From: CAZMGV01 sp964621525 [NCBI: uncultured bacterium]
GTDB lineage: Bacteria; JAGRBM01
NCBI GenBank assembly: GCA_964621525.1
Contig: CAZUMS010000008.1
Span: 1-64,000, forward strand
Reading direction: 5' to 3'
DNA: 64,000 bases
The position numbers were made by a program, and so were the translations under genes. The notes beneath the pieces were generated by a model, which saw only the letters and a list, made by a program, of their open reading frames with translations, made no database searches and was not told where the DNA came from. Shown here piece by piece: positions 24,616 through 36,006 of the stretch (position 1 is its first letter; each line of letters starts with the position of its first letter).

Positions 24616-25923
24616 GTGAGCGGCATGCTCGCACTGGCTTCGGTCCTTCTGGCTGTTCCGGCGTGGTTTCAGGCCCGCCGTGTGATGGACCGTGCGATTC
24701 GCGACTGGCTTGCTGGGCGGTCACTCGTCCCGCCGCCGGGCTTCGCTCTGTCCATCCGGTCTGCACTTCCCGGGGCGATCGCCATCGGAAAGACCGGTAT
24801 CCTCACCGAAGGAAGTCCGAAGGTCGTCGGTTATGTCCATCAGTCCCGCACCGAACCGGAAGACCGGGTGCTGGCGCTGGCGGCTGCCCTTGAGCAGGGC
24901 GAAGCGCATCCTCTCGCCCGGGAGATCGTCCGTTTCGCAGGAAACCGGGATCTGCCGGAGATCCGGGACCGGAAGATTGACCCAGGCGAAGGAGTGTCGG
25001 GGCTGCTGGACGGAAAGCCCGTCGCCATCGGTTCGCGGGAGTACGTCACCGGCAAGTTCGGTATCGACCGGACGCATCTGCTCCGGGTGATCGGTGGACA
25101 TCCCTATGCCACTCGCGTTTATGTCGCGATGGCAGGCAAGCTGGCGGGGATTCTCTATCTGGAAGATTCGCCGCGTCCGGAGTCAGGAAGAGCTGTTGGG
25201 CGGCTCCGGCGGATCGGGATCGAGCCGGTGCTGGTTACGGGCGACAACGAACAGGCCGCTGGAAAGGCAGCCGCTGCGGCGGGTATCGAAGCGATGTTTC
25301 ATTCGCTCGATCCTCCGGGCAGGAAAGTGGTTCTCGCCGAACTGAGCGGCCGGTATGAAACCATCAGCCAGATTCAGGTCGTTCCGGATGGCCGGATTCC
25401 AGACCTTGAGCCGTTGGCAGGTCCGGATCTTGGCAGGATTGCCGATCTGTTTGACGGTATGGGCTTCGCGTCCCGGACCCTGCTGCTGGTTTTGATCCTC
25501 TCATTCGGGTCGCTGGCGGCGGCAGCATTTTCAGCCCATCTCGGGTTGATCTGGTGGCTTTTGGCTGCGGGAGCCGCTTTCGTATGGCCGTATCCGGGTT
25601 CTGTTCTTGTCCGGCGGCACCGGCCTGTTGACGGTACAGGCGGCCGGGAGGGTCCCGAGAACGGACGGGAGGCAGTCGAGGGGATTACGGAAATTCCGCT
25701 GGTTCCGGGCGATGCCGGAATCCGCCTGAAGGAACTTCTGACGCCCGAGGCGGGGATCCTGGGTTTCGACAGACAATCGGGACGACTCCGGGTTCGGTAT
25801 GACCGGATGAAAACGAATGACCGGAGGATTGCGGAACTGCTTCGGGGAGCGGGCCTTACGGACGTGGATTGTGGGCCGGATCTGCCGGGGAACTATTCCG
25901 GGCCGCCGCTGCGCCGCCGCTAG
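24616..25923 (+). CDS. catalytically dead P1B-type ATPase derivative
   Basis: The protein has 435 residues and resembles the C-terminal half of a heavy-metal P-type ATPase, but the active site is lost. One N-terminal membrane helix leads into IGKTGILTEG at 57-66, where the phosphorylated Asp of DKTGTLTEG is Gly58. The N domain keeps EAHPLAREIV and GEGVSGLLDGKP. VTGDNEQAAGKAAAAAGIE (about 208-226) is well kept, while GDGxNDAPALA is degraded to DGRIPDLEPLA. Two membrane spans and a C-terminal HMA-like domain without CxxC follow. The frame is intact with a good ribosome site (GGAGGGAG), so a retained pseudoenzyme is more likely than a dying pseudogene. Confidence 0.85.
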   Translation: MSGMLALASVLLAVPAWFQARRVMDRAIRDWLAGRSLVPPPGFALSIRSALPGAIAIGKTGILTEGSPKVVGYVHQSRTEPEDRVLALAAALEQGEAHPLAREIVRFAGNRDLPEIRDRKIDPGEGVSGLLDGKPVAIGSREYVTGKFGIDRTHLLRVIGGHPYATRVYVAMAGKLAGILYLEDSPRPESGRAVGRLRRIGIEPVLVTGDNEQAAGKAAAAAGIEAMFHSLDPPGRKVVLAELSGRYETISQIQVVPDGRIPDLEPLAGPDLGRIADLFDGMGFASRTLLLVLILSFGSLAAAAFSAHLGLIWWLLAAGAAFVWPYPGSVLVRRHRPVDGTGGREGPENGREAVEGITEIPLVPGDAGIRLKELLTPEAGILGFDRQSGRLRVRYDRMKTNDRRIAELLRGAGLTDVDCGPDLPGNYSGPPLRRR

Positions 25924-26342
25924 TTTGCCTTGTTGCGGACGACGCGGGCGCGGGTGCGGTTCTCTTCGAGATTCGAGACCGCCCTGGCGTAATCGGCGCT
26001 TGTGAAGGAAATCGACTTCAGCACGAGCTCGGCCTCGTTCCGCTGCTTCTCGATTTCTGCTGGATCCAGTTCGTCGAGCGATTCCACCTTGTCGGCCAGA
26101 ATCACGACGCCGGTTTCGCTCACCTGGAGAAAACCGCCGTGGCAGGCGAAGTGCAGCACCTTGCCGCTGGAATCTTTCAGGCTCAGGGGACCCGACACGA
26201 GGGTGGTCACATACGGAGTGTGACCCGGCAGGATGCCCACTTCACCGCCGGACGCAGGCGCCTTGACCTCGACCACCTCTGCGGAAGCGGCCTTCCGGAA
26301 GGGGGTGATGACGTCGCAGCGGAACGGTCCGTAGGTAGCCAT
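25920..26342 (-). CDS. atpC: ATP synthase F1 epsilon subunit
   Basis: The protein has 140 residues. The N-terminal beta-sandwich is clear (FRCDVITPFRKA, then EVGILPGHTPYVTTLVSGPL, FACHGGFLQVSETGVVILAD), followed by a C-terminal helical hairpin (LDELDPAEIEKQRNEAELVL). It couples rotation between gamma and the c-ring and can inhibit ATP hydrolysis. It is the last gene of the operon, 32 bases after atpD, and its stop overlaps the convergent P-type ATPase relic by 4 bases. Confidence 0.96.
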   Translation of the reverse strand: MATYGPFRCDVITPFRKAASAEVVEVKAPASGGEVGILPGHTPYVTTLVSGPLSLKDSSGKVLHFACHGGFLQVSETGVVILADKVESLDELDPAEIEKQRNEAELVLKSISFTSADYARAVSNLEENRTRARVVRNKAN

Positions 26343-26374
26343 GAGCGTGTCCAGCCTTCAGTGGGCGTCCGGCT

Positions 26375-27916
<1,542 letters not shown>

Positions 27917-27923
27917 CTAAAAC

Positions 27924-28796
27924 TCAGCCCTTCAGCGACTCGGCGCCGCCGATGATTTCCATCAGTTCCTTGGTGATGAGCGCCTGACGCGCGCGGTTCA
28001 TCTGGAGCGTCAGGGACGAAATCGCCTCGGAACAGTTCTTGGTTGCGCTTTCCATTGCCGTCATCCGCGCCGCATGTTCGGAGGCGACGGACTCCAGGAT
28101 GGCCTGCTGGATGCTTCCCGACACGTAACGCGGGAGCAGGGAATTCAGGATCTCGCCGCGGCCCGGTTCGTAGATGAAGTCAGGGCCCGCGGATGCCGCC
28201 TCGCCGGTGGTTTCCACGGAGACGGGCAGGAGCTGCTGGAAGGTGATCTCCTGGGAGATCGCCGACTTGAACTTGTTGAACGCCAGCGTGACCGAGCGGA
28301 ATTTGCCGGAGGTGAATCCCTCGACGACGTATTCCTCGATCTGCCGGGCGGCCTTGGCCGACGACGGAGAGATCGGTGCACGGTCGGCATCGATCTTCCA
28401 GCCCCAAGCCTTGAAGAACTCCTGCCCTTTGCGGCCCACGTAGACCATCTGGAGGTTGTCCTTCGTCACCGTGCTGTCGGGCGACTTCAGGCGGTTATCC
28501 AGCCGGCGGCACAGATTGCCGTTGAAGCCGCCGCAGAGGCCGCGGTCCGAGGTAACGAGGACAACCACGTCCAGCCCGGTCTCCGGCTGGCGGAGCAGGG
28601 GGTGGTCGCGGGTCTCGCTCCGTGCTCCCATCTGGGAGATGATCCGGGCGAGGCCGTTCGCATACTCGCGGTGGGCGATAGCGGCCATCTGGGCGCGGCG
28701 GAGCTTGGCGGCCGAGACGAGCTTCATCGCACGGGTGATCTTCTGCGTGCTTTTCACGGACTTGATCCGCGTGCGGTATGTTTTCAGGCTCGGCAT
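27924..28796 (-). CDS. atpG: ATP synthase F1 gamma subunit
   Basis: This central rotor stalk has 290 residues. The N-terminal helix is typical (RTRIKSVKSTQKITRAMKLV), with the conserved LVTSDRGLCGGFNGNLCRRL in the Rossmann-like part. The C-terminal helix ends MNRARQALITKELMEIIGGA, the family signature. The length is normal. It lies 41 bases downstream of atpA in the operon. Confidence 0.98.
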   Translation of the reverse strand: MPSLKTYRTRIKSVKSTQKITRAMKLVSAAKLRRAQMAAIAHREYANGLARIISQMGARSETRDHPLLRQPETGLDVVVLVTSDRGLCGGFNGNLCRRLDNRLKSPDSTVTKDNLQMVYVGRKGQEFFKAWGWKIDADRAPISPSSAKAARQIEEYVVEGFTSGKFRSVTLAFNKFKSAISQEITFQQLLPVSVETTGEAASAGPDFIYEPGRGEILNSLLPRYVSGSIQQAILESVASEHAARMTAMESATKNCSEAISSLTLQMNRARQALITKELMEIIGGAESLKG

Positions 28797-28837
28797 CGGT
28801 CAGAAAGCTCCGGTAATCGGTTCTCCGTCCCTGGGAA

Positions 28838-30400
<1,563 letters not shown>

Positions 30401-30485
30401 TTATCCTTTGCGCCGGCTTCCTTCCCCTCGCGGGGCCGGGCCGGAGCCACGAATTCTTCTGCCGGGGAACCCTTCGGGCTCCCGC

Positions 30486-31025
30486 TCAGGCACCCTGTTC
30501 CACGCGGCGCGAAAGCCGCCGGAGCTGGGTGCTTACCGATCCGTCCAGCACGAGATCGCCGATCCGGGCGCTCACGCCGCCGATCAGGGCCGGGTTCAGG
30601 GCGAACGTGCAGTCCACCTTGCGTCCGGCGATTCGCTGGAGTTCCGCCGTGAGCTTCGCCTTCACATCGGCAGGAAGCTCGGCGGCGCTCTCCACGCGGG
30701 CCCGCGCCACGCCCGCCTTCTCGTCGGCGGACTTCTGGAACTCTTCGATGATCGCCGGGAGGAACCGCATGCGGTCGCTCTCGATCAGGATCTTGCCGAA
30801 ATTGACGACCGGTCCGGGCAGGCCCAGTTTCGCCGCGATTTCGGCGAATACGGCCGTGCGCTGCTTCACCGAGAACAGGCTGCCGTAGAGCAGCTTCTCC
30901 AGGTGCCTGTGGGCCCGGATCTCCCCGTCGAGCGTCTGGATCGCGGCGAGATACTCGCCGCTCTTCGCTCCCGCCTCGTCGAGCAGGGCGCGTGCGTAAC
31001 GCTTGGCAACCGCGCGGTTGATCAT
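30486..31025 (-). CDS. atpH: ATP synthase F1 delta subunit
   Basis: This stator subunit has 179 residues and connects alpha to the b/b' stalk. It starts with AVAKRYARALLDEAG, the usual N-terminal helix. The C-terminal part has the family pattern VDCTFALNPALIGGVSARIGD followed by LDGSVSTQLRRL. Its start overlaps the end of the b-subunit gene by 4 bases, indicating translational coupling. Confidence 0.97.
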   Translation of the reverse strand: MINRAVAKRYARALLDEAGAKSGEYLAAIQTLDGEIRAHRHLEKLLYGSLFSVKQRTAVFAEIAAKLGLPGPVVNFGKILIESDRMRFLPAIIEEFQKSADEKAGVARARVESAAELPADVKAKLTAELQRIAGRKVDCTFALNPALIGGVSARIGDLVLDGSVSTQLRRLSRRVEQGA

Positions 31026-31615
31026 TGAACCCTCCCGAGACGGACGGCGAAGTCGTTCGCGATCCGGGTCTGGTCTTCAGGGGTGATCAGTTCGCGGACT
31101 TTCTTTTCGGCGAGTTCGGTGGCGAGCCGGTTCGCCTCGGCACGGAGTTCGTTGAGGGCCCGCTCGCGCTCGCCTTCGGCCATGGCCTTCGAGTCGGTCA
31201 CGATGCGGGCAGCGGTTTTTTCGGCTTCGCGGAGCATGTGCTCGCGTTCGGCCCTGGAATCGGCCTCGAACTTCGCCTTGAGGGCTGAAACCTCGGCAGC
31301 GGCGCCGGCGTGCTTGGCCTTCGCGTCGGCAAGCATCCGCTCGGCCTCGGCCTTCGCCTTGCCGGCAGCCTCAATGGCGTCCTTGAGTTCCTTCGACCGG
31401 CTGGCGAAATACTCCGACAGGGGTTTGCGGAGCGCCACGATCAAAACCGTAAACAGGATGCCGGAGTTGACGGCACCGATCACAAGGCCATGCCAGAAAT
31501 CGGGTGCATGGTGCTCGCCATGTCCGCCGCCGTGTCCGCCTTCAGCCAGGGCGACTGCGGCAGGGAGCAGCACGCCAGCCGCGGTCAGCAGGGAAAGAAG
31601 AGGGCTCTTCTTCAT
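31022..31615 (-). CDS. atpF: ATP synthase F0 b subunit with N-terminal signal-like sequence
   Basis: The protein has 197 residues. A signal-peptide-like N-terminus (MKKSPLLSLLTAAG to AVALA) is followed by a His/Gly-rich patch (EGGHGGGHGEHHAP), one membrane helix (LVIGAVNSGILFTVLIVAL) and a long charged coiled coil (KLSEYF-like region onward) that forms the peripheral stalk. Signal-bearing b subunits occur in several delta lineages. The His-rich segment would face the periplasm. It overlaps atpH and the b' gene by 4 bases each. Confidence 0.95.
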   Translation of the reverse strand: MKKSPLLSLLTAAGVLLPAAVALAEGGHGGGHGEHHAPDFWHGLVIGAVNSGILFTVLIVALRKPLSEYFASRSKELKDAIEAAGKAKAEAERMLADAKAKHAGAAAEVSALKAKFEADSRAEREHMLREAEKTAARIVTDSKAMAEGERERALNELRAEANRLATELAEKKVRELITPEDQTRIANDFAVRLGRVQ

Positions 31616-32106
31616 GCAGCCCTCCCGAGGAGCTTGCGGGCCATCTCGCCGGCGATCTTCTCGACTTCGGCCTTGAGCTGGGTCCGGGCGGTGTCGGACT
31701 CGGCACGGATTACAGTACGGGCTTCCGTGACGGATTTTTCGGCTGCCAGGCGGGCCTGGGCGAGTGTCCCTTCGACTTCCGAGCGGGTCGCGGCGATAAC
31801 TTTCTCGCGGGCGGCTGCGGCTTCGTCACCGCCCTTGCGGATGGCTGCGGAATGGTCGTTCAGAAGCTTCTCTGCCTCGGCCTGCAGGTGGGCGGCGCCC
31901 TCGCTGGTACCGGAGGAGGCGGCCTTGCGGCGCTCCACGGTGGCGATAACCGGCTCCAGCATGAACCGGTTCAGGATCATGACGGCCGCCCAGAAGATCG
32001 GGAGCATGAAAAAGAAGGTGACGGGAAGCTGTCCGGAAAAACCGGGCAATTCATGGCAGAGAGAGTCGGGCAGTTGACCGCAGAGCGTGTCGATCAGAGA
32101 CTCCAA
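31612..32106 (-). CDS. ATP synthase F0 b' subunit
   Basis: This is a second, divergent b-type subunit; b and b' pair as a heterodimeric stalk in phototrophs and many delta/alpha lineages. I prefer the TTG at 32106, preceded by AAGGGGAAAGG, giving 164 residues. A longer frame from 32241 would add 45 Arg/Ser-rich residues unlike any b subunit. The membrane helix is VTFFFMLPIFWAAVMILNRF, followed by VIATVERRKAA and a long Ala/Glu/Lys-rich coiled coil. The genes for the a and c subunits are not in the window, so F0 is split. Confidence 0.9.
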   Translation of the reverse strand: MESLIDTLCGQLPDSLCHELPGFSGQLPVTFFFMLPIFWAAVMILNRFMLEPVIATVERRKAASSGTSEGAAHLQAEAEKLLNDHSAAIRKGGDEAAAAREKVIAATRSEVEGTLAQARLAAEKSVTEARTVIRAESDTARTQLKAEVEKIAGEMARKLLGRAA

Positions 32107-32309
32107 GCCTTTCCCCTTAACTGGCCTGCCGGTGCTGCCGCCGGAAGCTCTGGAGGCGGATCGCGCCGTCCTGCTTCCGGGCGGCCGTGATATTCCGCGT
32201 TCAGGGCCCCGTTCACCGGCCGAAAAGGTCCGGAGTTTCAAGGCTTTGGCGGTGCTTCAGCGGCCGGTAAACCAGCTCCGGCAAGCATCTCGCCGCCGAA
32301 GCGGCCAAG

Positions 32310-32338
32310 CGCATATCCGCCGGTAAACGACAAGTCAA
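32310..32338 (-). promoter_or_regulatory. candidate promoter for the ATP synthase operon
   Basis: On the minus strand TTGACT (32338-32333) and TATGCG (32315-32310) are 17 bases apart. The -35 matches 5 of 6 positions; the -10 is weak. It lies about 200 bases before the b' start. Confidence 0.35.
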
Positions 32339-32360
32339 GATGGATTTCGCCGGCTGGCGG

Positions 32361-32392
32361 AAAAGCCCGCCGGGAAGGTCCCGGGACCGGGC
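32361..32392 (-). terminator. possible terminator between bactofilin and atp genes
   Basis: On the minus strand GCCCG and CGGGC flank a smaller perfect palindrome (GGTCCCGGGACC) and are followed by TTTT. It would separate the bactofilin transcript from the ATP synthase promoter, but the T run is short. Confidence 0.35.
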
Positions 32393-32403
32393 CAGAGCGA
32401 AGA

Positions 32404-32856
32404 TTATTTGGCGCGCGTGGCTTCGGCGGTTGCAAGGCTGAGGCGGGCGGCCGGTTGTGCGCCCGCGCCCATCCGGCAGGTGCCGTCGAAGTTCGCACCG
32501 GGCTGGATCTCGAGACCGCCTACGGGCGCTTCGAGTTCGCCGCGGAACCTGCCGCTCGGCTTCAGAATGACCTTTTCGCGGGCGCGGATCTGGCCCGTCA
32601 CCTCGCCGGCGATTTCGATGGAACCTACCTCGATTTCGCCGCTTACTGAGCCGTTTTCCAGGACCACGAGATGGTCGTTGCCGGAGATTTCGCCGGTAAA
32701 CCGGCCGTTGATATGGATCGTGCCCGAGAAGGTGAGGCGGCCTTCGAACGTGGTTCCCACATCAAGCAGTGCGGTGAGGTGCTGTTTGGGGGCGCCTCCG
32801 CCCAGCAGTCCCGGCCCCTTGGTGCCGGCGGGAAGTTCCTTGCGTGTATTGAACAT
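32404..32856 (-). CDS. bactofilin (polymer-forming cytoskeletal protein)
   Basis: The protein has 150 residues. A short flexible N-terminus is followed by the bactofilin beta-helix from about 30 to 125: TFEGRLTFSGTIHINGRFTG, then repeated six-residue turns (GEISGNDHLVVLENGSVSGE; AREKVILKPSGRFRGELEAP). Bactofilins self-assemble without nucleotide and scaffold cell-wall or chromosome-segregation machinery. A bactofilin upstream of the F1 genes is a gene order I recall from deltaproteobacterial genomes. Confidence 0.95.
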   Translation of the reverse strand: MFNTRKELPAGTKGPGLLGGGAPKQHLTALLDVGTTFEGRLTFSGTIHINGRFTGEISGNDHLVVLENGSVSGEIEVGSIEIAGEVTGQIRAREKVILKPSGRFRGELEAPVGGLEIQPGANFDGTCRMGAGAQPAARLSLATAEATRAK

Positions 32857-33029
32857 GACGATAAGCCCTCAAGAACCGGTGAAGTCCGCCTTGCGACGGG
32901 ACCCCTGACCTGCGGGACAGAAGAAGGCAACTATATACGGCCCGGGACCTCCTGGGAAGCAGGGAGTTCTCGTCCGGTATCCGGTTGGACAGCCGAATCG
33001 TTCAGGGCCTATGCTTGGGAAATACCCCG

Positions 33030-33878
33030 ATGAAACTGAACCCTTTTCCCCGAGGCCTGAGCTGGCAGATACCGCTGAACCGGACCGGTTCCGGGTCATC
33101 GGTGCAAGCGGGCAGCGGCCTGGCGTCCCGGCTTCAGGCGCTGCTCATTTCCATGAAGGGAGACTGCTACGACCCTGACACCGGCCGCGTGGACTATGGC
33201 CGGATCCGGGCCGGCAGCCGGTGGGCGGAAGTTCGGGCACTCACGGCGGCCCTGAGTGCATTCGATCCCGCAGTGCTTTCCTCGATTCAGGAAAAGAAGG
33301 CATTCTGGATCAACCTCTACAACGCACTGGTGATCGATGCCGTCGTGAGTCTCGGCATCCAGAAATCGGTGTGGGAAGTGCCAATGCTGTTCTCCCGCGC
33401 CGGGTATGAGATCGGGGGGAGATTTCTCAGTGCGGACATGATGGAGCACGGCATTCTCCGGGCGAACTCAAAGCCGCCATATCCGCTGTCGAAACCGTAT
33501 TTCTCGCAGGGTTCCCCGGAAATCATTCTCGTTGTGCGGCCTCTGGACCCGAGAATCCATTTCGCACTCGTCTGTGGTGCGAAGGGCTGCCCGCCGATCC
33601 GGTTTTACGAACCTGAACGGCTGGACGAACAGCTCGACGTGGCCACGCGGGCTTTTGTAAACGGTGAAATCCGGATCGACCGGAAGCGGGGCGAGGTAAC
33701 GGTTTCGCAGATTTTTAAATGGTATGCGGCCGATTTCGGCGGACTGGGGGGCAAGCCGGGCGGAGGTCTTGGCAGTTTTCTCGCGCAGTTTACTGACGAT
33801 CCTGCCGATGCCGACTGGCTGAAGGCGAACCCGGTCCGTTTCCGTTTCTCTGCCTATAACTGGAATCTGAACGGATGA
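33030..33878 (+). CDS. DUF547 family protein
   Basis: From ATG 33030 the protein has 282 residues; an upstream in-frame start at 32985 has no ribosome site. Family landmarks are KKAFWINLYNALVIDAVVSL, FLSADMMEHGILR, the cysteine-containing HFALVCGAKGCPPI, VSQIFKWYAADFGG and the terminal YNWNLNG. DUF547 members are widespread but uncharacterised; the conserved Glu/His/Cys residues suggest hydrolase-like chemistry without proof. No clear signal peptide. The stop overlaps the start of the redoxin-like gene by 4 bases (ATGA). Confidence 0.9.
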   Translation: MKLNPFPRGLSWQIPLNRTGSGSSVQAGSGLASRLQALLISMKGDCYDPDTGRVDYGRIRAGSRWAEVRALTAALSAFDPAVLSSIQEKKAFWINLYNALVIDAVVSLGIQKSVWEVPMLFSRAGYEIGGRFLSADMMEHGILRANSKPPYPLSKPYFSQGSPEIILVVRPLDPRIHFALVCGAKGCPPIRFYEPERLDEQLDVATRAFVNGEIRIDRKRGEVTVSQIFKWYAADFGGLGGKPGGGLGSFLAQFTDDPADADWLKANPVRFRFSAYNWNLNG

Positions 33879-34648
33879 TTGCGCCCGCACACTGGATTCT
33901 GGCAGCGGCGCCTGCGCCGATGATTTCGCACGCACTCTATCTCACGTTCGCTTTTTCCCTGCTGGCACCGATGGCGCACGCCTGGGGTTGCTGGCGTTAT
34001 GGCGATTTCCCGAGGGTTCCGCCGCTCGGTGCGGGTCTCGCGGCGGCGGCCATGCTGAACGCTGTTCTCGTTACCGCCTATCGGGGAGATCCGGTCGTCA
34101 TCGGGCTGGCGCTACCCTCGCTTCTGTATCTCGTTTACCTGCGGCTCTCTCCCTGGGAGCCGCTACCGGACCGGATGCCGGTTGTGGAAGGCGGAAAGCT
34201 GCCGGTGAAGATTCCTGACCTCCGCCTGCCGGCCATTATCGCCATCAATGGTGGAACTGGCGAAGCGTATTCCCGGATGGAATTCGCCGTTTTCGAGGCG
34301 CTGGAGCAGGAGTTCACAGGGCTTGGAATCTCGGTGGCGGTGATCGTCCCGGACGCTCCCGCCGAACTGGAGCGGTTTCGTAAATCCAACGGTATCTCCT
34401 GCCGGATGATCTCCGACCCCCACCGTGAACTGATTCGCGCGCTCGGCTGTTCGATGGATGAGCCTCCGGAAAACGCGCGGGCCGCATCCTTTTTCGTGGA
34501 TTCAGACGGAACAGTCAGGATCGCCAGGTATTCAAACCATCCCTGCGAACGGCTGGGTCTCGAAGGCACGGTCGAATTGCTGGAAAAGAAATGCGGGATC
34601 CGGCTGCCGGACCGGCCGGAACCAGGTACCGCCGGAGAACCGGCCTGA
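33875..34648 (+). CDS. membrane-anchored AhpC/redoxin-like protein lacking the catalytic cysteine
   Basis: The protein has 257 residues. The first ~95 hold about three membrane segments (LYLTFAFSLLAPMAHAWGCW; PVVIGLALPSLLYLVYLRLS). The rest follows the AhpC/TSA thioredoxin fold: LRLPAIIAINGGTGEAYSRM, a helix, LGISVAVIVPDAPAEL, and MISDPHRELIRALGC. Where peroxiredoxins have TxxC, this protein has TGEA, so peroxidase activity is unlikely; Cys residues elsewhere are not in the canonical place. It is translationally coupled to the DUF547 gene. A role in sensing or scaffolding is a guess. Confidence 0.75.
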   Translation: MIAPAHWILAAAPAPMISHALYLTFAFSLLAPMAHAWGCWRYGDFPRVPPLGAGLAAAAMLNAVLVTAYRGDPVVIGLALPSLLYLVYLRLSPWEPLPDRMPVVEGGKLPVKIPDLRLPAIIAINGGTGEAYSRMEFAVFEALEQEFTGLGISVAVIVPDAPAELERFRKSNGISCRMISDPHRELIRALGCSMDEPPENARAASFFVDSDGTVRIARYSNHPCERLGLEGTVELLEKKCGIRLPDRPEPGTAGEPA

Positions 34649-34689
34649 CGGGTGCTCGCAAAATCTGGCGGACAGGGAAGGCTCACGGT

Positions 34690-36006
34690 TTGGATATCGT
34701 CGGTTTTATTCATCGCAAGGCAGACGGCGCAGAGCACGCGCCGGGCGAGATCGCCACGTTCATCGCCGAACTGGTCCGGGGCGGCATTGCCGACTATCAG
34801 TCGGCCGCCTGGCTGATGGCGGTGAAACTGAAAGGTCTGTCGGAACCGGAAACGGTCGAGCTTACGCGGGCAATGGCGGCTTCCGGCCGGCGGATCAACT
34901 GGAAGGTGCGCGGCGCCCCGCCGACGGTGGACAAGCATTCAACCGGAGGGGAAGGCGACAAGGTAACGCTAGTATTGGTCCCCATGCTGGCGTCTCTGGG
35001 TCTCAGGGTGCCGACCATCGCGGGACGGGCCCTCGGTTTTACTGGCGGAACTATCGACAAGCTGGAATCGATCCCGGGTTTCCGCACGGCGCTCTCGGAG
35101 CCGGCCTTCCGCCGGGTGGTTCACATGGCCGGAGGCGCGATCGTCGCCCAGTCGGCCCATGTGGCTCCGGCCGACGGCATTCTCTACAGCCTGAGGGATG
35201 CCACGGCGACGGTGGAATCCGTCCCGCTCATCACTGCCAGCATCGTCTCGAAGAAGGCGGCCGAAGGCGTTGAACACATCGTCTACGACGTGAAAACGGG
35301 ATCAGGGGCATTCATGCCGGAACCTGCGCAGGCGGAGCGGCTCGCCCGGTCGCTGGTGTCGGTCTCGCAGGGGCTGGGGATCGATGCCCGGGCTCTCGTC
35401 ACGAATATGTATGAACCGCTGGGTCTTGCCGCAGGCAACAGTGTCGAGGTCGCCGAGGCAGTGGCGATCCTGCGCGGCGAGGCGGACGGCCGGTCGAAAG
35501 CGGTGCTGGATCTCTCGCTTGAACTCGGTGCCGAACTCATGGCCATGTCCGGCACGGAACGGGACCGGGCGGCCGCAAAACGGCGTCTTTCGGATGCGGT
35601 CAGTTCGGGACGGGCGTTCGAGCAGTTCGAGCGGATGGTGAAGGCGCAGGGCGGCAGCACCGGCTGGATGCGCGACCCGTGGTCGCTGGTCAGGCCGCAC
35701 CGGACATATCTGGTGAAGGCCGCTCGCAGCGGGCGTCTCCGGTGGACGGCCGCGTGGAAGTTCGGCGAGGCGCTCCGGCTCCTCGGTGCAGGCCGGGCCC
35801 GGCGCACGGACCGGATTCTGCCGGAGGCGGGTGCGCTCGTCCGGGCAGGTGACGGCGGCCGTGTTAAGAAGGGTGACGTCCTCATCGAATTACATTACGG
35901 TGATTCCTCACGGCTCCGGCAGGCGCTCGATGCACTGGACGGTGCGTTCGAGATCGTGTCCGGCCCGGTGAAGCCGAAGCCTCTCGTTCTGAAAAGGATC
36001 CGATGA
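34690..36006 (+). CDS. deoA: thymidine / pyrimidine-nucleoside phosphorylase
   Basis: This enzyme splits thymidine or other pyrimidine nucleosides with phosphate. The preferred start is TTG 34690 with AGGGAAGG upstream, giving 438 residues, the normal length; the frame from 34591 adds unrelated sequence overlapping the redoxin gene. Signatures include VDKHSTGGEGDKVTLVLVPM, AGRALGFTGGTIDKLESIPG, VYDVKTGSGAFM and the C-terminal beta-hammerhead domain (AGDGGRVKKGDVLIEL). It begins a salvage run with purine nucleoside phosphorylase, cdd and hpt, each overlapping the next. Confidence 0.95.
   Translation: MDIVGFIHRKADGAEHAPGEIATFIAELVRGGIADYQSAAWLMAVKLKGLSEPETVELTRAMAASGRRINWKVRGAPPTVDKHSTGGEGDKVTLVLVPMLASLGLRVPTIAGRALGFTGGTIDKLESIPGFRTALSEPAFRRVVHMAGGAIVAQSAHVAPADGILYSLRDATATVESVPLITASIVSKKAAEGVEHIVYDVKTGSGAFMPEPAQAERLARSLVSVSQGLGIDARALVTNMYEPLGLAAGNSVEVAEAVAILRGEADGRSKAVLDLSLELGAELMAMSGTERDRAAAKRRLSDAVSSGRAFEQFERMVKAQGGSTGWMRDPWSLVRPHRTYLVKAARSGRLRWTAAWKFGEALRLLGAGRARRTDRILPEAGALVRAGDGGRVKKGDVLIELHYGDSSRLRQALDALDGAFEIVSGPVKPKPLVLKRIR

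Noticed and set aside
24616-25923. Functional copper or heavy-metal exporter
   Set aside because: The phosphorylated Asp, the GDGxND motif and most membrane helices are missing.
32107-32241. N-terminal extension of the b' subunit
   Set aside because: Arg/Ser-rich sequence with no ribosome site; TTG at 32106 has a good one and gives a normal length.
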